Shown here in pieces: positions 1-7,267 of a DNA stretch of 9,327 nt. The position numbers and the translations under genes were made by a program. The notes under the pieces are model-generated. The model was not told the origin of the DNA. It was given only the letters and a program-made list of their open reading frames with translations, and did no database searches. Numbering within the stretch: the first letter of the stretch is position 1; each line of letters opens with the position of its first letter. The DNA is from Actinomycetota bacterium (GTDB lineage: Bacteria > Actinomycetota > Actinomycetes > Nanopelagicales > Nanopelagicaceae). The DNA lies in NCBI GenBank assembly GCA_009706135.1, contig WLRX01000028.1, positions 1 to 9,327 on the forward strand, given 5' to 3'.

Positions 1-254
1 ATGGCGGCAAAACTCTTAGCCGAGGACTTCCATTGATTAAATGGTTCTTAGCGATTCCCTTGTACATCGTCGGACTTGTTTACGTTATATATGGTCTGAT
101 CATGTTGGCAATAGCATGGTTTAGTATTTTGTTTACTGGCTCAATGCCACAGTCTTCGGCTGATGTGATTGTTCGAGTAAACCAATATTGGAATCGCCTG
201 TATGGGTATGCAATCATTCTTGTGACTGATGAATATCCTTCATTTTCACTATAG
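1..254 (+). CDS. DUF4389 family membrane protein, C-terminal part (5' end outside window)
   Basis: The reading frame is open from position 3 to the TAG at 252-254, so this is the tail of a gene that begins before the window. A TTG at 33 could be taken as a start, but the residues before it (SRGLPLIKW and then FLAIPLYIV) already match the DUF4389 pattern, in which an 'RGLPLIKWLLAIPHYIV'-like stretch leads into a membrane helix. The end of the protein also fits: a second hydrophobic segment with AWFSILFTG, then NRLYGYAIILVTDEYPSFSL, close to the usual terminal 'TDRYPPFSL'. About 84 residues are visible, with one or two membrane helices. The function of DUF4389 proteins is unknown. The permease gene starts 6 bp downstream on the same strand, so the two are probably co-transcribed. 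The family call is from memory of its pattern. Confidence 0.8.
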   Translation, partial: GGKTLSRGLPLIKWFLAIPLYIVGLVYVIYGLIMLAIAWFSILFTGSMPQSSADVIVRVNQYWNRLYGYAIILVTDEYPSFSL

Positions 255-260
255 AAAGAA

Positions 261-1001
261 ATGTTCGAACTTTCTAATCTGGTAATTGCTCTTTGCCTAT
301 TTCTCGGGGCGGTTTTGTATACGTCGGTGGGCCATGCTGGCTCATCGGCTTATATTGCGATCATGACCCTGTTTAATCTTGAAACCACGGTCATCAAACC
401 CACTGCATTGACTCTAAATATTGCTGTCTCTGCATATGCAAGTTGGCGTTATATCCAAAATAAATTCTTTGATAAGAAGTTGTTTTTGATCCTAAGCGTG
501 GGCGCCATTCCATCTGCCTTCATCGGTGGTCACATAAATCTAGCTAGTGAAATATATAAACCCATTGTTGGAGTTTTGCTAGTGCTTGCCGGCTTACGAT
601 TCTTTTTTCTCGCCTCAATGCGAGATCGTGAACTAAACAATGTTAACTACCCGATAGCAGTACTGATGGGAGCTGGCATTGGTTTTCTCTCAGGTATAAC
701 TGGAACGGGCGGCGGTATTTTCCTTTCGCCTCTGATTATTTGGTTGGGATGGAATCACGTAAAACAAGCCAGTGGCACTGTTGCAGCCTTTATTTTCGTC
801 AATTCTGTTTCGGGTTTATTGGGTAATTACAAATCAACATCTTCGTTGCCTGAATCTTTACCGCTCTTTCTTGGTGCAGTAATTATTGGAGCGCTCATCG
901 GTACTCGTCTTGGAATTAAGAGTTTTTCTGCGGTAGGAGTTAAACGAGCATTGGGCGCTGTATTAATTATTGCAGGGTTGAAATTCGCTCTAACTTTCTA
1001 A
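261..1001 (+). CDS. TauE/SafE family permease (sulfite exporter-like)
   Basis: A 246-residue integral membrane protein, normal length for the family, with about seven or eight hydrophobic helices. It shows the two half-repeats typical of TauE/SafE (PF01925). The first is around residues 20-60, with VGHAGSSAYIA and then PTALTLNIAVS. The second is around 136-185, with GFLSGITGTGGGIFLSPLII followed by ASGTVAAFIFVNSVSG. Family members are thought to move sulfite, sulfoacetate or other small organic anions across the cytoplasmic membrane. The substrate cannot be read from this sequence, and no sulfur-oxidation genes are adjacent. The ATG at 261 follows the DUF4389 stop by 6 bp, with only a weak purine-rich ribosome site (AGAAAG), which suggests translation coupled to the upstream gene. 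It ends 4 bp from the convergent argG stop, and no terminator hairpin is visible between them. Confidence 0.88.
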   Translation: MFELSNLVIALCLFLGAVLYTSVGHAGSSAYIAIMTLFNLETTVIKPTALTLNIAVSAYASWRYIQNKFFDKKLFLILSVGAIPSAFIGGHINLASEIYKPIVGVLLVLAGLRFFFLASMRDRELNNVNYPIAVLMGAGIGFLSGITGTGGGIFLSPLIIWLGWNHVKQASGTVAAFIFVNSVSGLLGNYKSTSSLPESLPLFLGAVIIGALIGTRLGIKSFSAVGVKRALGAVLIIAGLKFALTF

Positions 1002-1005
1002 ATTA

Positions 1006-2352
<1,347 letters not shown>

Positions 2353-2365
2353 ATGGTGAGACCGA

Positions 2366-3523
2366 CTAGATTGCGCCTAATTCTTTTGCGAGGCGTTGTG
2401 CAAGGGCTGGGTTCACACTCCATTGTGCAAGCATCTCTTTATATCTGGCAATTTCAATCGGCTCTGGTTTTGCGCCGGTTTTTGTAGCACGGATCATCAG
2501 GTTTCGGGGTGTGTGCTCTCCCCCAACAAACTCAATTGCATCTACGCGATATCCAAGTAATTTCAGAATTTGTGTGCGAAAAGAATCAGTGAGTAAATCT
2601 CCAAGACGCTCGCGCATAATTCCATGACGAGTAAGCATTGGCCAAGGCTCTGGGATATCTTGCATCTGTACCTGTAAATCGTGATGACAACATGGAGCAA
2701 TCAAGAGAAGTTGCACGCCATGTTGGACGCCCCAGGCAATTGCATCATCAGTTGCCGTATCGCAAGCATGTAAGGCAATTGCAATATCAGCAGTTGCAAT
2801 TCGTGTCTCTGAAATTTCCTCAGCTCGAAATTCTATAGAGTTAGTGATTCCAAGTTTTTTAGCGATTATGTTATTTCGATCTCGCGAAGTTTCGCGAACA
2901 TCAATGCCTATGACATGTGCATCAATACCTGATTTGTGCAAATATTGATGCGCTGCAAAGGTTAAATATGCGTGACCACAACCAAGGTCAACAACTGAAA
3001 GCTTCTCTTTTTTCTCTGGCAGTGCCGGTTCAAGAATTCGTAGAAACTCCTCAACTTGTCGATACTTATCCTGCATGGAAGGCTTAATGGAACCCTTGTG
3101 ATCGGAAATTCCCACTTCAATTAAGAATGGGTCGCTAGCGTCTAGCAATCTTTCTTTTGTTCTGTCGTGGCTCAAAGATCGTTCAAACATGCCTTTAGTT
3201 TCGTGGATAAGCGCTTCTCCTTTTTTGGTGATGCGCACCGAAAATGACCCTGTGGTGTGTTCAACAAGAATATTTGCATAGCCACTATTGAGTAATTCAA
3301 GAATATTCTCATTTTTTGCATCAATATTCTTAGTTGTATCTTGTTTTTCTTCACTCATGACGAGTTGCAATTTGAGCGCATCTTTAAGTTGGACAGGACG
3401 AATATCTATGCGTTCGTACTCGGTCTGCATATTTCTGCGGCGTCCAGAAAGGACTGCTCGTACAAAATTATTTGGATCAACAATTAGTTCTGTGGCTTTT
3501 GCAATTGCAATTTCGAGCGACAT
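2366..3523 (-). CDS. Class I SAM-dependent methyltransferase, METTL25/GSTCD-like (Methyltransf_32 type)
   Basis: A 385-residue protein. The C-terminal half is a Rossmann-fold methyltransferase: KYRQVEEFLRIL (153-164), the SAM-binding glycine motif VVDLGCGHAYLT (177-188), an acidic motif II region VIGIDVRE (204-211), LHACDTATDD (251-260) and APCCHHDL (276-283). The LHAC and PCCHH motifs resemble the METTL25/GSTCD group (PF13679). The N-terminal 110 residues form a separate region with SGRRRN and ERIDIRPVQLKDALKLQLV. I recall this same two-part layout in conserved actinobacterial proteins annotated only as methyltransferases. The substrate is unknown; RNA or protein are both possible. It begins 16 bp after the sensor kinase stop, and TACACT lies exactly 6 nt before its ATG, so it is probably transcribed on its own as well as from upstream. 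Confidence 0.85.
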   Translation of the reverse strand: MSLEIAIAKATELIVDPNNFVRAVLSGRRRNMQTEYERIDIRPVQLKDALKLQLVMSEEKQDTTKNIDAKNENILELLNSGYANILVEHTTGSFSVRITKKGEALIHETKGMFERSLSHDRTKERLLDASDPFLIEVGISDHKGSIKPSMQDKYRQVEEFLRILEPALPEKKEKLSVVDLGCGHAYLTFAAHQYLHKSGIDAHVIGIDVRETSRDRNNIIAKKLGITNSIEFRAEEISETRIATADIAIALHACDTATDDAIAWGVQHGVQLLLIAPCCHHDLQVQMQDIPEPWPMLTRHGIMRERLGDLLTDSFRTQILKLLGYRVDAIEFVGGEHTPRNLMIRATKTGAKPEPIEIARYKEMLAQWSVNPALAQRLAKELGAI

Positions 3524-3529
3524 TGCTCA

Positions 3530-3535
3530 AGTGTA
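3530..3535 (-). promoter_or_regulatory. Candidate -10 element of a leaderless methyltransferase promoter
   Basis: Minus-strand TACACT, followed by TGAGCA and then the ATG at 3523. It sits entirely within the 16-bp gap after the kinase stop codon. It is the same hexamer and spacing as the candidate promoter at 5526-5531. No strong -35 is visible. Confidence 0.65.
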
Positions 3536-3539
3536 AGGC

Positions 3540-4751
3540 TTATTTAATTGGCAATTGTATATAAATTGCGAGTCCTCCAAGAGTGCTTTTTGATAAAGAG
3601 ATGCTTCCTGAGTGTTCCTTAACAATTGCAGCAATAATGCTTAGTCCGAGACCACTACCACCTGTGTCGCGAGAACGAGATCGATCAAAGCGCTCAAACT
3701 CATAACTAGCTTTGTTGTATGCGTCTTCAGGAAGTCCAGGTCCACCATCTTCAATACGCAATTGCACTTCTTTGCCTTTGCTCTTAAGTTGAACTTTTAC
3801 CGGAGCCGCACTTGGGGTGTGTCGTCTAATATTTGAAAAAATGTTTTGAATCATTCGGTCTATGTGATCCCCCGAAGCTTTGATTTGAAGATCGGGCTCA
3901 ATCGTAGATTCAATCCTGCGATCAGCAGAGAGAATTTCGAAGTCACGCAGGTGTGTACTAAGAGCTGAAGAAATGTTATATAACTCAAAATCAAGATGTG
4001 TTGCTTCATTGAGTTCGGCTGTTAACAACAAGTCATTTATAAGAGATTCCATTCGCTTTACTTCATGATCTACTCGCGTAAAAGCCTTTTCTTGCTCTTC
4101 TTTTGTCTCTATCTTGTTCGTACCTAGCAACTCCGAATACCCCTTGATAACAGTTAATGGAGTTCTTAATTCATGAGCCGCGTCACTGAGAAATCTCTGC
4201 ATCCGAAGTAAAGATTGTTGTTCGAGTTTTCGAGAGTTATTGCGCAAGAGTAAGAAAGATAAAGCAATCGCTAGTGAATTGGCGAAAAATAAGAATGCCA
4301 ACAGACGAGCAATATTTTCATGCCAATCTCTCTCCAGATCCGCAGTTGAGATTGCTACAACTAGAAATTCTTTTTCTGGAAGCGGAATTGAACGCATTCG
4401 ATAAGGATTATCAGAGTTAATTGAAATTGCACGAATGACGGATGAAGTAATGTGTTTAACGGAAGTATTGACAGAAAACTGTTGTGAAGCTTCTGCTAAT
4501 GGAATCTGCTCACCACGTGGTGTTACTAGAAGTATCGTTGCATCAATTCTTCCTGCATCTAAGGCAAAGATGGCTGCATTTAATAAATCTCTTTGATTTT
4601 GAAGAGCAGTTTGAATAACAAAATTTAATCGTGAGTCAACTTGTCGAATCGCTGCGTTGTGGGAATCCTGCAGTGCAAATCCGCCGATTCCGAGAGATAC
4701 CAGTGTCGTTATAAGGACTGAAAAAAAGGTTACTCGAATTCGTTGATTCAT
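3540..4751 (-). CDS. Two-component sensor histidine kinase without HAMP domain
   Basis: A membrane sensor kinase; numbering here starts from a TTG one codon upstream (404 aa). Helix 1 spans about residues 8-28, an extracytoplasmic sensor region of about 120 residues follows (29-148), and helix 2 is about 149-170. After only some 15-20 residues comes the HisKA domain with FLSDAAHELRTPLTVIKGY, where H194 is the phosphorylated histidine. The ATPase domain shows the N box MIQNIFSNIRRHTP (301-314), G1 DGGPGLP (336-342), FERFDRS (353-359) and G2 GGSGLGLSI (365-373), so it should be catalytically competent. I see no HAMP linker. The regulator's stop abuts a TTG at 4754, and an ATG follows at 4751. 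I chose the ATG, but the TTG has better spacing to a GGA and remains possible. The signal sensed is unknown. Confidence 0.93.
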   Translation of the reverse strand: MNQRIRVTFFSVLITTLVSLGIGGFALQDSHNAAIRQVDSRLNFVIQTALQNQRDLLNAAIFALDAGRIDATILLVTPRGEQIPLAEASQQFSVNTSVKHITSSVIRAISINSDNPYRMRSIPLPEKEFLVVAISTADLERDWHENIARLLAFLFFANSLAIALSFLLLRNNSRKLEQQSLLRMQRFLSDAAHELRTPLTVIKGYSELLGTNKIETKEEQEKAFTRVDHEVKRMESLINDLLLTAELNEATHLDFELYNISSALSTHLRDFEILSADRRIESTIEPDLQIKASGDHIDRMIQNIFSNIRRHTPSAAPVKVQLKSKGKEVQLRIEDGGPGLPEDAYNKASYEFERFDRSRSRDTGGSGLGLSIIAAIVKEHSGSISLSKSTLGGLAIYIQLPIK

Positions 4752-4754
4752 CAA

Positions 4755-5438
4755 TTACTTTGGTTCCAATATTTGAAACCCAACTCCTCGAATTGTATTG
4801 ATTCCGTCAAACCCATCGCGATGCAATTTCTTTCGAAGGTAAGAGATGTACGTATCCACAACGCTGGTTTCTGATTCAAATGTTATGCCCCATACATCAT
4901 CTAGGAGTACAGATTTACTTAGAACGCGACCTTTGTTCTCTAATAAAATCGCCAAGAGTCGAAATTCTGTCGGTGATAGATCAACAATATCTGAATTAAA
5001 TGTAACTTGATGTGTTTGTTCATTAAGCGTAATTGGTCCACATGAAAGTATTGTAGAAGTCGGGGAAACTTGTGTAGTTCTGCGCAGAATCGCTTTAACG
5101 CGAAGCAATAATTCCTCTAATCCAAATGGTTTTGTTACATAATCATCTGCTCCCAGTGATAGTCCACGCGTGACGTCTGCTCGATCATTTCGTGCTGAAA
5201 GCATTAGTACGGGGGTGTGATTATTTTGTGAACGCAAGCGTTCGACTAAATCGAAACCATCCATGAGCGGCATATTGATATCGATTATCAACAAATCTGG
5301 TTTTGCTGTGCGAAGTGCAGTCAGCGCTGACATTCCATCATTTGCTTGCAAGGTTTCAAATCCAGCAATGCGTAACGCATCACAAACTAATTCACGTACG
5401 CCAACTTCGTCGTCCACGACCATAATTTGAGGAGCCAT
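4755..5438 (-). CDS. OmpR/PhoB-family response regulator
   Basis: A 227-residue DNA-binding regulator, partner of the kinase encoded directly downstream. The receiver domain (about 1-120) has the acidic pair D9/D10, phospho-acceptor D53 in IIDINMP, S81 in MLSAR and K103 in VTKPF. The winged-helix DNA-binding domain (about 130-225) has LSPTEFRLLAILLENKGRVLSK and SVVDTYISYLRKKL, then IRGVGFQI. All key residues are present. A longer reading from an ATG at 5456 is possible. The ATG at 5438 is preferred because AAAGG lies 7 nt upstream and the protein then starts right at the conserved APQIMVVDDE. OmpR-type regulators commonly act on nearby promoters. The divergent region 5439-5537 shared with the secreted-protein gene is the natural place to look for its site. 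Confidence 0.95.
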   Translation of the reverse strand: MAPQIMVVDDEVGVRELVCDALRIAGFETLQANDGMSALTALRTAKPDLLIIDINMPLMDGFDLVERLRSQNNHTPVLMLSARNDRADVTRGLSLGADDYVTKPFGLEELLLRVKAILRRTTQVSPTSTILSCGPITLNEQTHQVTFNSDIVDLSPTEFRLLAILLENKGRVLSKSVLLDDVWGITFESETSVVDTYISYLRKKLHRDGFDGINTIRGVGFQILEPK

Positions 5439-5445
5439 GGCTATA

Positions 5446-5450
5446 CCTTT
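5446..5450 (-). promoter_or_regulatory. Ribosome binding site deciding the response regulator start
   Basis: Minus-strand AAAGG sits 7 nt before the ATG at 5438. The alternative ATG at 5456 has no such sequence, and this site lies inside that longer reading. It therefore favours the 227-aa start. It also marks this gene as one with a leader, unlike its leaderless-looking neighbours. Confidence 0.65.
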
Positions 5451-5496
5451 GCACATCTACGCTGATCTGTACCTAACTTTCGGTGTTTTCTTTGCA

Positions 5497-5518
5497 TCTC
5501 ACAGAAGGTTCACAAAGA
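5497..5518. promoter_or_regulatory. Candidate tandem binding site for the OmpR-type regulator (11-bp direct repeat)
   Basis: TCACA occurs at 5499-5503 and again at 5510-5514, exactly 11 bp apart. The two flanking 11-mers agree at 6 of 11 positions. Head-to-tail repeats spaced 10-11 bp are the usual binding pattern of OmpR/PhoB-family dimers. The pair covers about -41 to -20 relative to the predicted start at 5538, where a -35 hexamer would lie but none is seen. That position fits activation of the secreted-protein gene. The match is modest and could be chance. Confidence 0.35.
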
Positions 5519-5525
5519 TTTCTCC

Positions 5526-5531
5526 TACACT
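5526..5531 (+). promoter_or_regulatory. Candidate -10 element of the leaderless secreted-protein promoter
   Basis: TACACT is followed by CTACCC and then the ATG at 5538, so predicted transcription start coincides with the start codon. No Shine-Dalgarno sequence is present. Upstream lies the 11-bp direct repeat in place of a -35 box. Confidence 0.7.
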
Positions 5532-5537
5532 CTACCC

Positions 5538-5951
5538 ATGGCACCAAGCGCCCGTCGTATCGGCATTGCAACACTTATAAGTTTGACCCTTTGTATTTCC
5601 ACTCTTCATACGGCGGTTGCAGATGATGATGATTCAAAATCCAAAAAGGATTCAAAAATAGAGTTTAAGAATGAAAAAGAGAAATATGAATATGAAGAAA
5701 ATGAGTACAAATCGGCTATTGAATATCGTGAAGAAGCACGTGAGAAAATAAATAGGAAATTTAAGAAAGCTATTAAAAAAGCGTTGGCTAACGCAAAAAT
5801 CGCTCTGGCCAGTGCAACTACAGCAGAACAAAAATTATTGATTATGAATAAGCTAAAAAATGCTCGTATGGCGGCGGTTGCAATTCGAGATGCCGCACTT
5901 GCTGCCCTAGGTTCGCTACCTATTCCTCCTGTTGAACCGAAAAAAGATTAG
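5538..5951 (+). CDS. Small secreted, Lys/Glu-rich helical protein of unknown function
   Basis: A 137-residue protein that I do not recognise as a named family. Residues 1-28 form a signal peptide: basic ARR, a hydrophobic stretch GIATLISLTLCISTL, and cleavage expected after AVA (26-28). The mature part opens with DDDD, then an intensely charged Lys/Glu segment (about 33-80) likely to be helical or coiled-coil. A helical Ala/Lys segment (80-124) and a Pro-rich tail PIPPVEPKKD follow. The helical part contains TTAEQKLLIMNKL (94-106), faintly like the LTxxQ motif of CpxP/Spy, though too weak to assign. It is divergent from the response regulator/kinase pair, like cpxP beside cpxRA, so a role as a target or accessory of that system is a reasonable inference. 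TACACT lies 6 nt before the ATG. Confidence 0.82.
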   Translation: MAPSARRIGIATLISLTLCISTLHTAVADDDDSKSKKDSKIEFKNEKEKYEYEENEYKSAIEYREEAREKINRKFKKAIKKALANAKIALASATTAEQKLLIMNKLKNARMAAVAIRDAALAALGSLPIPPVEPKKD

Positions 5952-5959
5952 AAAAGGCG

Positions 5960-5965
5960 TACTCT
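5960..5965 (+). promoter_or_regulatory. Candidate -10 element of the leaderless membrane-protein promoter
   Basis: TACTCT, then TGCTCC, then the ATG at 5972. An AAAAGG at 5952-5957 is 14 nt from the ATG, too far to serve as a normal ribosome site, so leaderless expression is the simpler reading. The element lies in the 20-bp gap after the secreted-protein stop. Confidence 0.6.
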
Positions 5966-5971
5966 TGCTCC

Positions 5972-6355
5972 ATGAGCAAAGTAGATTCACTTAACAAATT
6001 CGTTGCCGAGAAAATAACAGCAGGTGTTGCCACTATGTGGTGTGCTTATCTATTTGCCATCGTTGCTCTAATCTCATTGCCAAGTGCAATTAAGTCAGGT
6101 GACACGCTCGTCATAATCTCTTGGATCGCTCAAACTTTTTTGCAATTAGTTTTGCTCTCAATAATTATGGTTGGTCAGAGTGTTTCTTCGGCCAAACTGG
6201 AAAAAACAATCAATGAAACCCACGAAGCGAGCCTAGGTGAATTTGAGTTAGCAAAAGAGGCACGCATGCTCGCACAGAAAGAATTGGCTGAACTTAAGGT
6301 AATCTCTTCCGATATTCACAAAGTCATCAAAAATCTAGAAGAAAAGGTTAAGTAA
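5972..6355 (+). CDS. Small membrane protein with C-terminal coiled coil (conserved actinobacterial type)
   Basis: A 127-residue protein with two hydrophobic helices, about 19-38 (TMWCAYLFAIVALISLPSAI) and about 46-68 (LVIISWIAQTFLQLVLLSII followed by MVG). A long charged helix (about 74-127), rich in Glu, Lys and Leu and probably a cytoplasmic coiled coil, follows. The LPSAI..GDTLVIISWIAQTFLQLVLL pattern with a following GQ is one I recall from conserved actinobacterial proteins without a known function. It is loosely reminiscent of DUF1003 and low-affinity iron permease fragments, but I do not assign it to either. Its stop codon directly abuts the TTG start of the TerC gene, so the two are probably translationally coupled and may work at the same membrane. 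Confidence 0.8.
   Translation: MSKVDSLNKFVAEKITAGVATMWCAYLFAIVALISLPSAIKSGDTLVIISWIAQTFLQLVLLSIIMVGQSVSSAKLEKTINETHEASLGEFELAKEARMLAQKELAELKVISSDIHKVIKNLEEKVK
6343..6347 (+). promoter_or_regulatory. Ribosome binding site supporting the TTG start of the TerC gene
   Basis: AAAGG at 6343-6347, inside the last codons of the preceding gene, is 8 nt from the TTG at 6356. No TANNNT hexamer occupies the leaderless position here. This supports the unusual TTG start and translation coupled to the upstream gene. Confidence 0.55.
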
Positions 6356-7267
6356 TTGGAATCTACGACAGTTTGGCTTACAACAATCGGAGTTCTATCA
6401 CTCGTTATTGCCTTTGACTTGATTATGGCAATTTTGCGTCGTAACAAGGAGACAACCCTTACGGAATCTGCCATTTGGACGGTTGTCTATGTCAGCGCAG
6501 CAATTGCATTTGGAATTCTGATGCCAAATTGGGTTGACTCTCCAACCGCACGCCCTGAATTTTTTGCCGGTTGGCTCACTGAATATGCCCTTTCTGTTGA
6601 TAATATTTTTGTTTTCGTAATAATTCTTTCACGCTTAAAGATCGATTCTAAAAAGCAACAACTCGTGCTTTTACTTGGAATCATCATCGCGTTGGTATTG
6701 CGCGGTGGATTTATTGCGGCAGGAGCCGCAATCATCTCTCGCTTCCAGAGTGTATTTTTTATATTTGGCGCTTTTCTCATCTTCACAGCGATTCAGCTGG
6801 TTCGCGAAAGCGGACACGAACAAGAGATTAAAGAGAGTCGTGTTGAAACTTATCTCAAGAGTAAAGGCGCCAGCACCTTCACCATTGCGCTTATTTCATT
6901 AGGTGTAACAGATCTTGTATTTGCACTGGACTCAATTCCGGCAATTTTTGGAATTACGAAAGACCCTTACATCGTCGCAACTACAAATATTTTCGCACTG
7001 ATGGGTCTTCGTCAGCTCTACTTCTTACTTCAAGGCTTGATCGCTCGTTTGGTTTATCTCTCTTTGGGATTATCTGCAATTCTGGGATTCATTGGTGTGA
7101 AAATGATCTTCGAAGCCCTGCATGCAGTAGGAATTCATGACGTTGCTGGAATAGGTATTCCTCATGTTCCACTTACAGTGAGTTTAGGATTTATTATTAT
7201 CGCACTTACAGTTACAACAGTTGCAAGTTTGACAGCGACTCGTAAAGATGGAAGTGAAATAGTTTAA
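6356..7267 (+). CDS. TerC/Alx family membrane protein (probable Mn2+ exporter)
   Basis: A 303-residue integral membrane protein with about eight hydrophobic helices. The two hallmark acidic repeats of the TerC family (PF03741) are clear: EYALSVDNIFVFVIIL (E76, D82, N83) and DLVFALDSIPAIFGIT (D186, D192). TKDPYIVATTNIFALMGLRQLYFLL follows. These buried acidic residues are thought to bind the metal. Characterised relatives (E. coli Alx, B. subtilis MeeF/MeeY) export manganese and affect metallation of secreted proteins. The metal here is inferred from family knowledge, and tellurite resistance is not implied. It starts with TTG, directly after the stop of the coiled-coil membrane protein, with AAAGG 8 nt upstream. 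No manganese-riboswitch (yybP-ykoY) leader is possible, because there is no upstream space. Its TAA overlaps the convergent gene's stop. Confidence 0.93.
   Translation: MESTTVWLTTIGVLSLVIAFDLIMAILRRNKETTLTESAIWTVVYVSAAIAFGILMPNWVDSPTARPEFFAGWLTEYALSVDNIFVFVIILSRLKIDSKKQQLVLLLGIIIALVLRGGFIAAGAAIISRFQSVFFIFGAFLIFTAIQLVRESGHEQEIKESRVETYLKSKGASTFTIALISLGVTDLVFALDSIPAIFGITKDPYIVATTNIFALMGLRQLYFLLQGLIARLVYLSLGLSAILGFIGVKMIFEALHAVGIHDVAGIGIPHVPLTVSLGFIIIALTVTTVASLTATRKDGSEIV

Noticed and set aside
1..36. ATG at position 1 opening an 11-codon frame ending in TGA at 34-36
   Set aside because: Runs inside the DUF4389 frame and has no support; the ATG at base 1 is coincidental.
5489..5518. Inverted repeat TCTTTG (5489-5494) and CAAAGA (5513-5518) as an alternative operator
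   Set aside because: Perfect but only 6 bp per arm with an 18-bp gap in AT-rich DNA, and OmpR-type regulators favour direct repeats. Kept only as a weak alternative.
5439..5525. A leaderless promoter for the response regulator
   Set aside because: No TANNNT lies 6 nt before either possible ATG on the minus strand; the AAAGG ribosome site points to a transcript with a leader, but I could not place its -10.
5952..5957. AAAAGG as the ribosome site of the gene at 5972
   Set aside because: 14 nt from the ATG, beyond normal spacing; TACTCT at the leaderless position explains the start better.
6487..6786. Minus-strand ORF of 99 codons opposite the TerC gene
   Set aside because: Shadow of conserved TerC motifs, with no recognisable domain.
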